DNA of 64,000 bases, taken from positions 27,698-91,697 of the forward strand of contig JAYNIR010000012.1 of the NCBI GenBank assembly GCA_038109305.1. The letters run 5' to 3'. Of this stretch, positions 32,861 through 43,025 are shown piece by piece (within the stretch, counting starts at the first letter, position 1; each line of letters begins with the position of its first letter). This DNA comes from UBA1479 sp038109305. GTDB lineage: Bacteria > Pseudomonadota > Alphaproteobacteria > Rhodospirillales > Casp-alpha2. The translations under genes and the position numbers were made by a program. The notes below the pieces were generated by a model. The model saw nothing but the letters and a program-made list of their open reading frames with translations, ran no database searches and had not been told where the DNA came from.

Positions 32861-33813
32861 GGCGTCACCTCCTTCGGCGCGCCAGGGGCCGGCACGCCGA
32901 TGCGGCGGATTTCCCAGTGCAGATCAACGCCGGTTTTGGCCAGCACCCGGCGACGCACTTCCTCGCCCAGCCCTTCCAGGTCGGACGCCAGCGCGTTGCC
33001 GGTGTTGATCAGGAAATTGCAATGCTGCGACGACACTTGCGCGCCGCCCCAGGTCAGCCCGCGGCACCCGGCCTCCTCGATCAGTTCCCAGGCCTTGTGC
33101 CCTTCGGGGTTGGCGAAGGTCGATCCGCCGGTTCGCAGTTTCACCGGCTGGGTTTCCCCGCGCATGTCCTGGATTTGTTTCATGCGGGCGGCGATCGCAT
33201 CTTTGTCGCCGGGCGTGCCTTCGAGAACCGCGTCGACGAAGATCACGCTTTCCAGCTGCCCCGACCGGCGATAGGCGAAGGCCATGTCGGCCGGGGTGAG
33301 GGCCGCAACCTCTCCCCGGCCTGACCCAAGGTCGATCACTGCCCGGGCGGAAACGAATACATCTTTGATTTCGGACCCGTAGGCGCCCGCGTTCATGCGA
33401 AGCGCGCCGCCGACCGTGCCCGGAATGCCGATCATGAATTCAAGCCCCGCGATGCCGGCGTCCCGCGCCGCGCGAGCGACGTTCACGTCCATGGCACCGG
33501 CGCCGGCGGCGATGCGATTGCCGTCGACGGAAATCCCGGCAAAGGCCTTGCCGAGGCGGATGACCACGCCCGGCACTCCGCCGTCGCGGATCAAAAGGTT
33601 CGAGGAGACGCCGATCACCGTTACCGGCACATCTTTCTGGAGCGCACCGACGAAGGCCGCGAGGTCTTCCACATCCGCCGGCTCGAACAGTACTTCCGCC
33701 GGGCCGCCGGCGCGGAACCACGACAGCGGCGCCAACGGGGCATGAGCGGTCAGCCGCCCGCGCACCGGCGGCAGGCTGTCCAAAAGGGTCGTATCGCGCT
33801 TCGCCACCATCAT
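32857..33813 (-). CDS. murB: UDP-N-acetylenolpyruvoylglucosamine reductase
   Basis: FAD enzyme (318 residues) that reduces the enolpyruvyl group to give UDP-MurNAc. FAD-binding blocks are VIGVSSNLLIRDGGVPGVVI and GLEFMIGIPGTVGGALRMNA followed by GAYG; the catalytic Ser is in RTGGSTFANP and a Glu in the C-terminal region ends the active site. Type I/II length. ATG 33813 overlaps the murC stop by 4 nt (ATGA), with GAAGGAG in front. Confidence 0.95.
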   Translation of the reverse strand: MMVAKRDTTLLDSLPPVRGRLTAHAPLAPLSWFRAGGPAEVLFEPADVEDLAAFVGALQKDVPVTVIGVSSNLLIRDGGVPGVVIRLGKAFAGISVDGNRIAAGAGAMDVNVARAARDAGIAGLEFMIGIPGTVGGALRMNAGAYGSEIKDVFVSARAVIDLGSGRGEVAALTPADMAFAYRRSGQLESVIFVDAVLEGTPGDKDAIAARMKQIQDMRGETQPVKLRTGGSTFANPEGHKAWELIEEAGCRGLTWGGAQVSSQHCNFLINTGNALASDLEGLGEEVRRRVLAKTGVDLHWEIRRIGVPAPGAPKEVTP

Positions 33814-35264
33814 CCGCCCACTCCTTCGCGGCTGCCGCCTTCGATTTCGCGAAGGGCGCCGCCCTGGGCCTGCATCTGTTCCGGCAGCGCGTTGGCCCAC
33901 TGGGTGATGGTCCCCGCACCCAAGCAGACCACAAGGTCTCCCTTTTCCGTCAGGTCGAGGGCGATACCCGCCAGGTCTTCCGGTTTTTCCAGCGCGATCA
34001 CCCGGCGATGGCCGTGGGATTTCAGGCCTTCGACCAGCGCGTCGCGATCGACGCCTTCGATCGGCGCTTCGCCCGCCGCATAGACATCGGCGACGACGAC
34101 TGCGTCGGCGTCGTTGAAGCACGTGCAGAACCCTTCGAACAAATCGCGGAGCCGCGTATAGCGGTGCGGCTGCACCACCGCGATGACCTTGCCGTTAGTC
34201 GCGTCGCGGGCGGCGGACAACACCGCGCCGATTTCCACCGGGTGATGGCCGTAATCGTCGATCACTGTGACTCCGCCGACCGATCCGGTCTTGGTGAACC
34301 GCCGCTTGACGCCACCGAACTTGGCCAGCGCCGCCGCAATCGCGCCGTCATCGAGCGTCATTTCGTTGGCGATGGCGACGGCGGCGAGCGCGTTTTGCAC
34401 GTTGTGCTGACCGTACATGGGCAAGTGCAGGTCGGCGATTTCGCGGGTTTCGCCGGTCTTGCGGTCGCGGATCACGGCGTCGAAGGCGACGCCGTCCAAT
34501 CCGGGTGTCACGTTGACGCCGCGCACGTCGGCCTGCGGGCTGAAGCCGTAGGTGACGATGCGCCGGTCGGACAGGCGCGGAATCATGTTCTGGACTTCCG
34601 GGTGATCGATACACAGCACCGCGAAGCCGTAGAACGGAATGTTTTCGACAAAGGCGATGAAGGCTTTTTTCAGCGCTTCGTAGTCGCCGTAATGATCCAG
34701 GTGTTCCGGGTCCATGTTGGTCACGACGGCTATGGTCGCCGGCAGTTTCAGGAAGGTGCCGTCGCTTTCATCCGCTTCGGCGACCAGCCAGTCGCCCTCG
34801 CCGAGCCGCGCGTTGGTGCCCCAGGCATTGATGATGCCGCCGTTGATCACCGTCGGGTCGAGCCCGGCGCCGTCCAACACGGCCGAAACTAGCGACGTGG
34901 TCGTCGTCTTGCCGTGGGTGCCGCCGACCGCGATGGACCATTTCAGACGCATCAGTTCGCCCAGCATTTCGGCGCGGCGGACGACCGGGATCAGCCGTTC
35001 GCGGGCGGCGACGACTTCCGGGTTACTGGCTTTGACGGCAGAAGACACGACGATCACCTGCGCCTCGCCCAGGTTTTCCGCCGCGTGGCCGACATGGACG
35101 GCGATGCCCATATCGCGCAGGCGCTTCACATTCGCGCTGTCGGCGATGTCCGATCCCTGCACGCCGTAGCCCAGGTTGTGCAGGACTTCGGCGATACCGC
35201 TCATGCCGATGCCGCCGATGCCGACGAAATGGATGATGCCGAGATCCAAGGGAAGCGCTCTCAT
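33810..35264 (-). CDS. murC: UDP-N-acetylmuramate--L-alanine ligase
   Basis: Adds L-Ala to UDP-MurNAc. The 484-residue protein has the Rossmann start FVGIGGIGMSGIAEVLHNLG, the ATP loop VGGTHGKTTTTS around 113-124, the EADESDGTFLKL motif and the C-terminal DDYGHHPVEIGAVL. ATG 35264 overlaps the murG stop by 4 nt. The reading frame stays open further upstream within murG, but homology begins at this start. Confidence 0.96.
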   Translation of the reverse strand: MRALPLDLGIIHFVGIGGIGMSGIAEVLHNLGYGVQGSDIADSANVKRLRDMGIAVHVGHAAENLGEAQVIVVSSAVKASNPEVVAARERLIPVVRRAEMLGELMRLKWSIAVGGTHGKTTTTSLVSAVLDGAGLDPTVINGGIINAWGTNARLGEGDWLVAEADESDGTFLKLPATIAVVTNMDPEHLDHYGDYEALKKAFIAFVENIPFYGFAVLCIDHPEVQNMIPRLSDRRIVTYGFSPQADVRGVNVTPGLDGVAFDAVIRDRKTGETREIADLHLPMYGQHNVQNALAAVAIANEMTLDDGAIAAALAKFGGVKRRFTKTGSVGGVTVIDDYGHHPVEIGAVLSAARDATNGKVIAVVQPHRYTRLRDLFEGFCTCFNDADAVVVADVYAAGEAPIEGVDRDALVEGLKSHGHRRVIALEKPEDLAGIALDLTEKGDLVVCLGAGTITQWANALPEQMQAQGGALREIEGGSREGVGG

Positions 35265-36400
35265 GCCGCGACCCTCCCTTCGCCTGATCCGCCGTTCGAC
35301 ATGACGGCGACGACCGTATCTGCAAGCCGCTTGGCGGCATCGGGCCGGCCCATGCGTTTTGCCGCCTTGGCCGCCTGTTTCAGATACATGCCGCCGCCCA
35401 GAAGCGACGACAGCTGGTTTGCCAACTGATCCGGCGTGAAAATGTCTTCCGCCATCAGCCACCCGGCGCCAGCTTCGTCGACCGCCTGGGCATTGGCCAT
35501 CTGGTGGCCGTCGATGGCGTGCGGATAAGGCACGAGGATCGCCGGGCGGCCAGCAGCCGTGCATTCCGCCACTGTGGAGGCGCCCGCCCGGGCGATCACC
35601 AGGTGCGCGCCTGCAAGGCGCTTAGGAACATCGTCGAAGAAATGCGACAGCTCGGCCTGAATGACGGCATCGGCGTAAACGCGGCGCACGTCGTCCAGGT
35701 CTTCGGACCGGCATTGCTGCGTCACGCGAAGCCGCCATTTTATTTTGGCGTCGAGCCGCGCCAGCGCCGCCGGCACGACCTTGGACAGTACCGTCGCACC
35801 CTGCGACCCGCCGGTGATAAGGATTGATATCGGCGATGCTTCGTCATAGGCCGGATACGGCGTTTCACCCGCCTGGATGACTTGTGGGCGGACCGGCATG
35901 CCGGTCAGCACGACCTTGCTCTGCGCTTGTTCGGGGATTGCCTGGGTTGCATCCAACGAAGTCGCGATGACGCGGACCCGGGGCACCAGCAGCCGGTTGG
36001 CCCGGCCCAGCACGGCATTCTGTTCATGGATCACGGTGGCGCGGCCGGACCAGGTCGCTGCCATCATCGTTGGCACCGACGCGTAGCCGCCGAAGCCGAC
36101 CACGGCGCCCGGCTTCAACCGGGCCAGCAACCCCCGCGCCTGCAAGGTGCCGAGGCCCAGTTCGAACACGCTTTCAACCCGCTGTGTCAGGCCTTTGCCG
36201 GCGATGCCCCCGGCGCGAATGCGATGGGTTTCCAATTCGCCGAGCGTGCCGCCGTAACCGCCGCCGCGCCGGTCGGTAACCAGCGCCAGCCGATAGCCAC
36301 GGGACATCATCTCCACCGCCAGGGCTTCTGCCGGGAACACGTGTCCGCCGGTGCCGCCGGCGGCCAGAACGATCAGGGGAAAGTCGATGCGCTGAGTCAT
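35261..36400 (-). CDS. murG: Lipid II synthase MurG (undecaprenyl-PP-MurNAc-pentapeptide GlcNAc transferase)
   Basis: GT28 glycosyltransferase (379 residues) that converts lipid I to lipid II on the cytoplasmic face. Signatures: LAAGGTGGHVFPAEAL near residue 14, VGFGGYASVPTMMAA, HEQNAVLGRANRLL, ILITGGSQGATVLSKVVP and ARAGASTVAECTAAGRPAIL. Four-base overlaps with both ftsW and murC suggest one polycistron. Confidence 0.96.
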   Translation of the reverse strand: MTQRIDFPLIVLAAGGTGGHVFPAEALAVEMMSRGYRLALVTDRRGGGYGGTLGELETHRIRAGGIAGKGLTQRVESVFELGLGTLQARGLLARLKPGAVVGFGGYASVPTMMAATWSGRATVIHEQNAVLGRANRLLVPRVRVIATSLDATQAIPEQAQSKVVLTGMPVRPQVIQAGETPYPAYDEASPISILITGGSQGATVLSKVVPAALARLDAKIKWRLRVTQQCRSEDLDDVRRVYADAVIQAELSHFFDDVPKRLAGAHLVIARAGASTVAECTAAGRPAILVPYPHAIDGHQMANAQAVDEAGAGWLMAEDIFTPDQLANQLSSLLGGGMYLKQAAKAAKRMGRPDAAKRLADTVVAVMSNGGSGEGRVAA

Positions 36401-37521
36401 ACCCGGTTTCCTTCCCCTGGTCGGTCGCGGGTCAGCGCCAGCATCATGCCGAAGCCGAGCGCCACCGCGATGGTCGACGACCCGCCATAGGAAACGAACG
36501 GCAATGTCATACCCTTGGGCGGGATCAGGTGCAGTGTCGACGCCAGATTGATCATCGTTTGCACGGCGAACTGCACCAGCAGTCCGGCGGCCGCCAGCAT
36601 GATGAACAAATTGTCAGCCTTGTATATGCGGGCCATGCCGCGGATCACCACGAAGGCAAAGACGCAGACAATGGCGACGCAGACCAGCATGCCGAATTCC
36701 TCGCCAGCGACGGCGAAGATGAAGTCCGTGTGCGCGTCGGGCAGCACTTCCTTGACCCGACCCTCGCCCGGCCCGGCGCCGGTCAGACCGCCGTTCTTGA
36801 ACGCGTCGAGCGACCGCATGATCTGATAACCTTCGCCGGCGCCCGGATCGAAGAACCGGTCGATCCGCGCCCGCACGTGGCCGAAGGTGAAATACACGCC
36901 GATCGCGGCGACCAGGAAACCGACACCGATCCCCATGACCAGCAGCAACGGCAACCCGGCCAGGAAAAACTGCGTACCCCAGACGCAAGCGACCACCATG
37001 GTCATGCCGACGTCGGGCTGCATCAGCAACAATGCCGCCACCGTCAGGAACAGGCCCGTGGCGATAAAGTTGCCCGGATAGCCTTCGTTCAACCGCGCTT
37101 GCGCGAAAAACCAGGCGGTGGTCACGGCGAACCCGGGTTTGACAAACTCCGACGGCTGCAACGAAAATCCGCCCATGGGCAGCCAGCGCGTGGCGCCCTT
37201 GATTTCCGGCCCGATGGCCAGCACTAGAACCATCAGCAGGACCGAGCCCGCGGTCAACACCATGGCGAGGCGGCGAATACCTCTCGGCGACAACAGGCTT
37301 ACGGTGACGGCGATAAACAGGCCGAGCCCCAGATAGGCCGCCTGCCGGGCGGCAAAATGATAAGTGCCGAGGCCAAGCCGTTCGGCCACCGGCGGCGACG
37401 CGGCGAGCGCCATCATTGCGCCAGTCCCGGCCAAAACGACCAGCGCCGCCAGCTGCCAGCGGTCTACGGCCCACCACCACCGGGTCAAAACGGAATTGTC
37501 GGTGCGGGCAAGGGTCGTCAT
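36397..37521 (-). CDS. ftsW: Septal peptidoglycan polymerase FtsW
   Basis: SEDS-family glycosyltransferase with about ten membrane helices (374 residues), the partner of FtsI. SEDS marks include KGATRWLPMGGFSLQPSEFV, DAFKNGGLTGAGPGEGRVKE, LPDAHTDFIFAVAGEEFGML and GMTLPFVSYGGSSTIAVALG. The conserved Asp of the large periplasmic loop is in the HTDFIF stretch. Overlaps murD and murG by 4 nt each. Confidence 0.96.
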   Translation of the reverse strand: MTTLARTDNSVLTRWWWAVDRWQLAALVVLAGTGAMMALAASPPVAERLGLGTYHFAARQAAYLGLGLFIAVTVSLLSPRGIRRLAMVLTAGSVLLMVLVLAIGPEIKGATRWLPMGGFSLQPSEFVKPGFAVTTAWFFAQARLNEGYPGNFIATGLFLTVAALLLMQPDVGMTMVVACVWGTQFFLAGLPLLLVMGIGVGFLVAAIGVYFTFGHVRARIDRFFDPGAGEGYQIMRSLDAFKNGGLTGAGPGEGRVKEVLPDAHTDFIFAVAGEEFGMLVCVAIVCVFAFVVIRGMARIYKADNLFIMLAAAGLLVQFAVQTMINLASTLHLIPPKGMTLPFVSYGGSSTIAVALGFGMMLALTRDRPGEGNRV

Positions 37522-38966
37522 GCTGCGCCCTCCGCACCGGCCGCGGCGACGGAGCGGAACGCATCGGGCGCTTCCATCGGGTCTAGGTGGTCGCCTTTAA
37601 GCCCTTCGACCGCGTCCTTGAAGACGTCGCCCCGGTCTTCGAAGTTAGCGAACTGGTCAAACGACGCGCACGCCGGCGACAACAATACGATGGGCTTGTC
37701 GGCCTTTTCCTTTTTCGCGAGCTTGAAGGCGTCTTCGACGGCTTTTGCAATTTCGCCGGAAACGGTAAACGGCACCTTTCCATCCAGCTCCTGGCCGAAC
37801 TGCAGGGCTGCTTCGCCGACCAGAAAAGAATGGCGGATGCGGGGGAAGTACTCGCTCAGCGTCGATATGCCGCCGTCCTTGGGCCGGCCGCCGGCGATCC
37901 AGTAGACGTTATCGTAACAGGCCAGCGCTTTGGCCGCGGCATCAGCGTTGGTCGCCTTGGAATCATTGATGAAGGCGACGCCGTCGACAACCTCGACCGG
38001 TTCCTGCCGGTGGACCAGACCGGGATAGCTTTGCAGGCAGGCCATGATGACCCGCGGCTCGACGCCCGCGCGCTTGCATGCCGCATAGGCCGCCGCCGCG
38101 TTCTGCCAATTGTGCGGCCCTTGCAGCGACGGGATTTCCTTCAGGTCGGTGACCGGCACTTCCTGGCCATCCGTGTCGTCGACCAGCACGCCGTTCACCA
38201 CATAGACGCCGCCGTGAATGCGCCGCTTGCCGGAAATAGGGACGACGATCTGATCGCCGACATCGGCCAGGTCTTCGTAGATCGCTTCGCAGTATTTGTC
38301 GTCAACGCCGATGATCGCGGATTTCGGTTCGGTCTGACGGTTGAAAATCTGCCGCTTGGCGGCGACGTAACCGTCCATACCGCCGTGGCGGTCCAGATGA
38401 TCGGCGCTGATGTTCAACAGCACGGCGATGTCGAAGGTGATGGAGACGGTCAGGTCCAACTGATAAGACGACATCTCAAGGATGTAGGACCCTTCTTCGC
38501 CCAACCCGTCCAAGGAAAGCGCCGGCGTGCCCAGATTACCGCCGACTTCGACCTCGCGGCCCGCCAGCTGCATGATGTGACCGATCAACGCCGTCGTCGT
38601 CGACTTGCCGTTGGTGCCGGTGATACCGATGTAGGACGCGTCGCGCTGTGACCGCGCAAGAAGCTCAATGTCGCTGATGATCTCGCAGCCCGCCGCCTTC
38701 GCCAGATTGACGACCGGATGCGGTTCCGGGTGATGCAGCGGGATGCCCGGGCTGAGGACCAGCGACGTCAGCTCTTTCCAGTTACAGATGTACAGGTCGG
38801 TCAGGGGGATGTCCTGTTCCCGCGCACGCTGGCGGGCGTCTTCGTTGTCGTCCCAAGCCCAAACCTCCGCCTCGCTTTCGGCCAGCGCTTTGGCGGACGC
38901 GATACCGGTCCGGCCGAGGCCGAAGACCGCGATGGGCATCTTGAACATGAAGAAAACGTCGATCAT
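37518..38966 (-). CDS. murD: UDP-N-acetylmuramoylalanine--D-glutamate ligase
   Basis: Adds D-Glu to UDP-MurNAc-L-Ala. The 482-residue protein has the Rossmann segment MPIAVFGLGRTGIASAKAL, the ATP loop ITGTNGKSTTTAL near 115-127, the NISADHLDRHGGMDGYVAAK motif and FINDSKATNADAA in the C-terminal domain. ATG 38966 is used because GGTAGGGCCGGG sits in front; ATG 38948 or 38939 would also keep the domain. Confidence 0.95.
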   Translation of the reverse strand: MIDVFFMFKMPIAVFGLGRTGIASAKALAESEAEVWAWDDNEDARQRAREQDIPLTDLYICNWKELTSLVLSPGIPLHHPEPHPVVNLAKAAGCEIISDIELLARSQRDASYIGITGTNGKSTTTALIGHIMQLAGREVEVGGNLGTPALSLDGLGEEGSYILEMSSYQLDLTVSITFDIAVLLNISADHLDRHGGMDGYVAAKRQIFNRQTEPKSAIIGVDDKYCEAIYEDLADVGDQIVVPISGKRRIHGGVYVVNGVLVDDTDGQEVPVTDLKEIPSLQGPHNWQNAAAAYAACKRAGVEPRVIMACLQSYPGLVHRQEPVEVVDGVAFINDSKATNADAAAKALACYDNVYWIAGGRPKDGGISTLSEYFPRIRHSFLVGEAALQFGQELDGKVPFTVSGEIAKAVEDAFKLAKKEKADKPIVLLSPACASFDQFANFEDRGDVFKDAVEGLKGDHLDPMEAPDAFRSVAAAGAEGAA

Positions 38967-38973
38967 CCCGGCC

Positions 38974-40062
38974 CTACCTGAGTTTCAGCGTTGCCAGGCC
39001 GGCCAGCGCCAGGATGGAGGCGATGATCCAGAACCGGATGACAATGGTGGCTTCGGCCCATCCCTTCTGTTCGAAGTGATGGTGCAGCGGCGCCATGCGG
39101 AAGACGCGCTTACCGGTCAGCTTGAAGGAAATGACCTGAACGATGACCGAAACGGTTTCCAGCACGAACAGCCCGCCAACGATGGCGAGCACCAGTTCGT
39201 GTTTGGTAACGACGGCGACGGCGCCCAGCGCACCGCCCAGCGACAGCGAACCGGTATCGCCCATGAATACCTTGGCCGGCGGCGCGTTGAACCAGAGGAA
39301 GCCCAGCGCCGCGCCAACCAGCGATCCCATGAACACCGCCAGTTCGCCGGAGCCCGGCACGTAATGCAGTTGCAGGTAATTGGCGAAAACCGTGTTGCCG
39401 ACCAGATAGGCGATCAGCGCGAACACGCCCGCCGCGATCATCACTGGCACGATGGCGAGCCCATCGAGTCCGTCGGTCAGGTTCACCGAATTGCTGGCGC
39501 CGACCATGACGAAGCAGGCGAAAACGATGAACACCCAGCCCAGGTTGATCAGCAAGTTTTTGAAAAACGGCAGGGCTAGCGTAGTCGCGAGGGGTGCGGG
39601 CAGGTGGCTGGAAATCCAAAAGGCCGCAACGGCGGCAATGGATACCTGAAGAACCAATTTCAGTTTGCCGGGAAGCCCCTTGGAATTGCGTTTGGAAACC
39701 TTCAGGTAGTCGTCGAGGAACCCGATGGTGCCGTAACCCAGCGTCACGCCAAGCGCCGCCCAGACAAATCCGTTGCTCAAATCCATCCAAAGCAGCGTCG
39801 CAACGACGGAGGCGATCAGGATGAGCAGCCCGCCCATGGTCGGCGTGCCGGCCTTGGTAATCAGATGGCTTTCCGGCCCGTCGTCGCGGATCGGCTGGCC
39901 GCCCTTCTGTTTCGATTTCAGAAGCTCGATCAGCACCGGGCCGACGATGAAGCTGATGATCAGCGCGGTAATAACGGCGCCGCCGGTGCGGAACGTCAGA
40001 TAGCGGAAGACGTTCAATACCGCGAACTGATTGGCCATCGGGAACAGGATTTCAAAAAGCAT
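38974..40062 (-). CDS. mraY: Phospho-N-acetylmuramoyl-pentapeptide transferase
   Basis: Ten-helix membrane enzyme (362 residues) that makes lipid I from UDP-MurNAc-pentapeptide and undecaprenyl phosphate. Key segments: GGQPIRDDGPESHLITKAGT, TMGGLLIL, GTIGFLDDYLKVSKRNSKGL with the Asp pair, NSVNLTDGLDGLAI with Asn and Asp, and the C-terminal HHHFEQKGW. Gaps of 9 and 7 nt to murF and murD. Confidence 0.97.
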   Translation of the reverse strand: MLFEILFPMANQFAVLNVFRYLTFRTGGAVITALIISFIVGPVLIELLKSKQKGGQPIRDDGPESHLITKAGTPTMGGLLILIASVVATLLWMDLSNGFVWAALGVTLGYGTIGFLDDYLKVSKRNSKGLPGKLKLVLQVSIAAVAAFWISSHLPAPLATTLALPFFKNLLINLGWVFIVFACFVMVGASNSVNLTDGLDGLAIVPVMIAAGVFALIAYLVGNTVFANYLQLHYVPGSGELAVFMGSLVGAALGFLWFNAPPAKVFMGDTGSLSLGGALGAVAVVTKHELVLAIVGGLFVLETVSVIVQVISFKLTGKRVFRMAPLHHHFEQKGWAEATIVIRFWIIASILALAGLATLKLR

Positions 40063-40071
40063 AGTGCCTCC

Positions 40072-41511
40072 CTATTCTCCGTTGCCGTTGGATTGGCCAA
40101 GCGCCTTCAAGGCATCGACGACGCGGGTCATGCGCGACCCGTAAGACCCTTTGACCAGAACCACGTCGCCCGGCCGCACGACCTTGGCGACGATGGGCGT
40201 TAGCATGTCCGAAGCATCGGCATGCGCGCCCTGCAGATCGTCCGGCAATGCCTCGAACAGGCACGCCATCGCCGGCCCGGCGGCGTACACCTTCTGCACG
40301 CCGGATTTTTCAAGTGGCACGGCAAGCTGCCGGTGAAGCGAATGAGCCGTATCGCCCAGTTCCAGCATGTCGCCGAGCACCGCAATGCGCCGACCGCCGT
40401 CCGCCGGTTCGGCCATGGCCAGCACGCCGAAGGCCGCATTCATGGCGGCGGGGCTGGCGTTATAACTTTCATCGATGAGGGTGAAGGTGCCGTCTGGCAA
40501 TTTGATTTCCGTCCGGTCGCCGCGTCCCCGGGGCGGGTTCAACCGAGCCATCATGGCGCTTGAGACGCCAAGGTCGAGCCCCATGGCTGCGGCGACGGCC
40601 AGCACGCCCAACGTGTTCATCACCCAGTGCCGCCCCGGCACACCGATGCGGTAGCGAATTTCCTCGCCCAACACGTCGGCCGTGACGCAACTTCCGCCGG
40701 CGTCCAGGCAGGCATCCAGCAATCGCACGTCGGCGCCGTCGGTTTTGCCGAACGAGACGATCCGTTCGACCCCGCAATCGCGGGCACGGCCTGCCAACCG
40801 CCCGTACATCGCGTTGTCCAGGTTCAGCACCGCAGCGCCACCCGCCTCCAACCCTTCAAAAATTTCCGCCTTGGCGTCGGCGATGTCCTCGATCGATGAA
40901 AAATATTCGCTGTGCACCTGTTCGATGGTGGTGATCAGCGCCACGTGCGGGCGGGCCATCTTGGTCAGCGGGCGGATCTCGCCCGGATGGTTCATACCCA
41001 TTTCCAGAATGGCGAGCGACGCCTCGACCGGCATCCGCGCGAGCGTCAGCGGCAGACCCCAGTGATTGTTCAAATTGCCTTCGCTGGCATGGACGATTCC
41101 CTGGCGGCAAAACGCCACGGCGAGCGCGTCCTTGGAACCGGTCTTGCCGACGCTGCCGGTGACGGCGGCGATCTTGGCCCGTGAGCGTTTGCGCGCGGCG
41201 CGGCCCAAATCCTCGAGCGCCCGGGTCGTATCGATAACGCGAACCGTCGGCGCATCGGCGGCGACGGCGTCGGACCCTTCAACCACCACGACGGCGGCGG
41301 CGCCGCGGTCCAACGCGGTCTGGGCATAGGCATGACCGTCCGATTGCAAACCTTGAATGGCGACGAACAGATCACCCGACTTGATCGTGCGGGTATCGAT
41401 GGAAACGCCGGTCGCATGCCAGTCGCCGACAGGGCGGCCTTGCGTCGCGTCCGCCGCGGCGGCGGCGTTCCACACGATGAATGGCAGGGTTTTGTCGGAC
41501 ATCCTGGTCAT
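40072..41511 (-). CDS. murF: UDP-MurNAc-tripeptide--D-alanyl-D-alanine ligase
   Basis: Attaches D-Ala-D-Ala to complete the pentapeptide. The 479-residue protein has GVSIDTRTIKSGDLFVAI, the ATP loop AVTGSVGKTGSKDALAVAF near 116-134, NLNNHWGLPLTLARMP and ILEMGMNHPGEI. The loop has GKTGSKD where many homologues read GKTSTK; Gly in the third position is unusual but leaves the Lys and Thr. ATG 41511 overlaps the murE stop by 4 nt. Confidence 0.94.
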   Translation of the reverse strand: MTRMSDKTLPFIVWNAAAAADATQGRPVGDWHATGVSIDTRTIKSGDLFVAIQGLQSDGHAYAQTALDRGAAAVVVVEGSDAVAADAPTVRVIDTTRALEDLGRAARKRSRAKIAAVTGSVGKTGSKDALAVAFCRQGIVHASEGNLNNHWGLPLTLARMPVEASLAILEMGMNHPGEIRPLTKMARPHVALITTIEQVHSEYFSSIEDIADAKAEIFEGLEAGGAAVLNLDNAMYGRLAGRARDCGVERIVSFGKTDGADVRLLDACLDAGGSCVTADVLGEEIRYRIGVPGRHWVMNTLGVLAVAAAMGLDLGVSSAMMARLNPPRGRGDRTEIKLPDGTFTLIDESYNASPAAMNAAFGVLAMAEPADGGRRIAVLGDMLELGDTAHSLHRQLAVPLEKSGVQKVYAAGPAMACLFEALPDDLQGAHADASDMLTPIVAKVVRPGDVVLVKGSYGSRMTRVVDALKALGQSNGNGE

Positions 41512-43025
41512 TCTTCCGCCGTCCACCCGTGCCGCCGGAGCGCTTCGCGGGCCTGTTCCCGGTCGTCGAAGGGCTCGGTCCGGCCGCTGATGATCTGACC
41601 GCGTTCGTGGCCCTTGCCGGCGATTACCAAAACGTCGCCGGGGCCGAGTTCGCCGACCGCGGTCTCGATGGCTTCGGCCCGGTCGCCGATTTCGCGGGCG
41701 CCCTTTGCGGCGGCGAGTATTTCCGCCCGGATCGCCGCTGGGTCTTCGGAGCGCGGGTTGTCGTCGGTTACGATGACGCGGCCGGCCAAGTTCGCGGCGA
41801 TGCGGCCCATTTCTGGGCGCTTGCCGCGGTCGCGGTCGCCGCCGCAGCCGAACACGACGGCAAGCGATTTCTCCGCGTGCGGGCGAAGGGCGGTTAGAAT
41901 GTTTTCAAGCGCGTCCGGCGTATGCGCGTAATCCACATAGACGGTGCCCGCCGTGCCCTTTTTCGCGGGCTTCGCGCCGATCAATTCCATTCGGCCGGGC
42001 ACGCCTTTAATCCGGCCGATGGCGGCCAGCGCCTCTTCTCCGTCGACGCCGGTCGCCCGGGCCAGCAGCAGCGCGCATAAAACGTTCAGTGCCTGAAACG
42101 CACCCGCAAGCGGCAGAAAAATTTCATGACTCCAGCCATCCAGGTCGAGCATCAACCGTTGCCCCGCACCTTCCGGCGAAAGGGCCTTGATGTGGGCGAC
42201 CTCGCCCTCGCGGCCGAAGGTCAGGATGCTGAGCCCGCGTTCCCAGCAGGCGTCGATAACGGCGGCGGCGTGCGGGTCGTCGGCGCAGACGACGGCCGTT
42301 CCGTTTTCGTTAATCAATTTCTGAAACAATCTGAGCTTAGCTGCCAGATATGCGCCCTCCGTCCCGTGATAGTCGAGATGATCCCGCGTCAGGTTGGTGA
42401 AGGCGGCAGCGGCGATTTCCAATCCATCCAACCGGAATTGGTCGAGCCCGTGGCTCGACGCTTCGATCGCCAAATGATCGACACCCAATTCAGCCAGGTG
42501 TTTCAAATCCGCGTGCAGGTCCGCCGGATCCGGCGTGGTCAGGCCTTCGTTCTTTTGCCAAACGGGAGATTGAATGCCCAGCGTGCCGGCGCTGGCGGCG
42601 CGGCGGCCCGAGCGGGTCCAGATCTGACGCAGGAAATGCACCACCGACGTCTTGCCGTTGGTGCCGGTGACAGCGGCGATGGTTTTCGGCTGCGCACGAT
42701 AGAAGCGCGCCGCCGAGAGAGCGTAGCGGCGGCGCGGGTTGTCCGTTTCAAGAAGCGGGATGTCCTGATAGGCGTCGGGCAATCGCGTGCCGGGCGGCGC
42801 CAGAACGGCGACCGCGCCGCGGTCAAGCGCGTCCGGGATGAAATCCCGCCCGTCATGGGTCAGGCCGGGTATCGCGGCGAACAGGAACCCCTGCGCCACT
42901 TTGCGGGAATCGCAGGTCACGCCGCGCACCGGTGCCTCGCTGCGCCAGGCCGGCAGGTCCTTTATTTCCGCGCCGTCCCACATGTCACTCAGCCGCACGT
43001 CCTTTCTACCGTCCCGGCGATGCAT
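41508..43025 (-). CDS. murE: UDP-MurNAc-L-Ala-D-Glu--meso-diaminopimelate ligase
   Basis: Adds the third stem-peptide residue. The 505-residue product has VRGVTCDSRKVAQGFLFAAI, the ATP loop VTGTNGKTSVVHFLRQIW, FTNLTRDHLDYHGTEGAYLA with the carbamylated-Lys region, and DNPRSEDP, the signature for meso-diaminopimelate rather than lysine. The start is taken at ATG 43025 behind AGGGG; GTG 42998, closer to the conserved RLSD start, has its site too near. It overlaps the 3' end of ftsI by 20 nt. Confidence 0.94.
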   Translation of the reverse strand: MHRRDGRKDVRLSDMWDGAEIKDLPAWRSEAPVRGVTCDSRKVAQGFLFAAIPGLTHDGRDFIPDALDRGAVAVLAPPGTRLPDAYQDIPLLETDNPRRRYALSAARFYRAQPKTIAAVTGTNGKTSVVHFLRQIWTRSGRRAASAGTLGIQSPVWQKNEGLTTPDPADLHADLKHLAELGVDHLAIEASSHGLDQFRLDGLEIAAAAFTNLTRDHLDYHGTEGAYLAAKLRLFQKLINENGTAVVCADDPHAAAVIDACWERGLSILTFGREGEVAHIKALSPEGAGQRLMLDLDGWSHEIFLPLAGAFQALNVLCALLLARATGVDGEEALAAIGRIKGVPGRMELIGAKPAKKGTAGTVYVDYAHTPDALENILTALRPHAEKSLAVVFGCGGDRDRGKRPEMGRIAANLAGRVIVTDDNPRSEDPAAIRAEILAAAKGAREIGDRAEAIETAVGELGPGDVLVIAGKGHERGQIISGRTEPFDDREQAREALRRHGWTAEE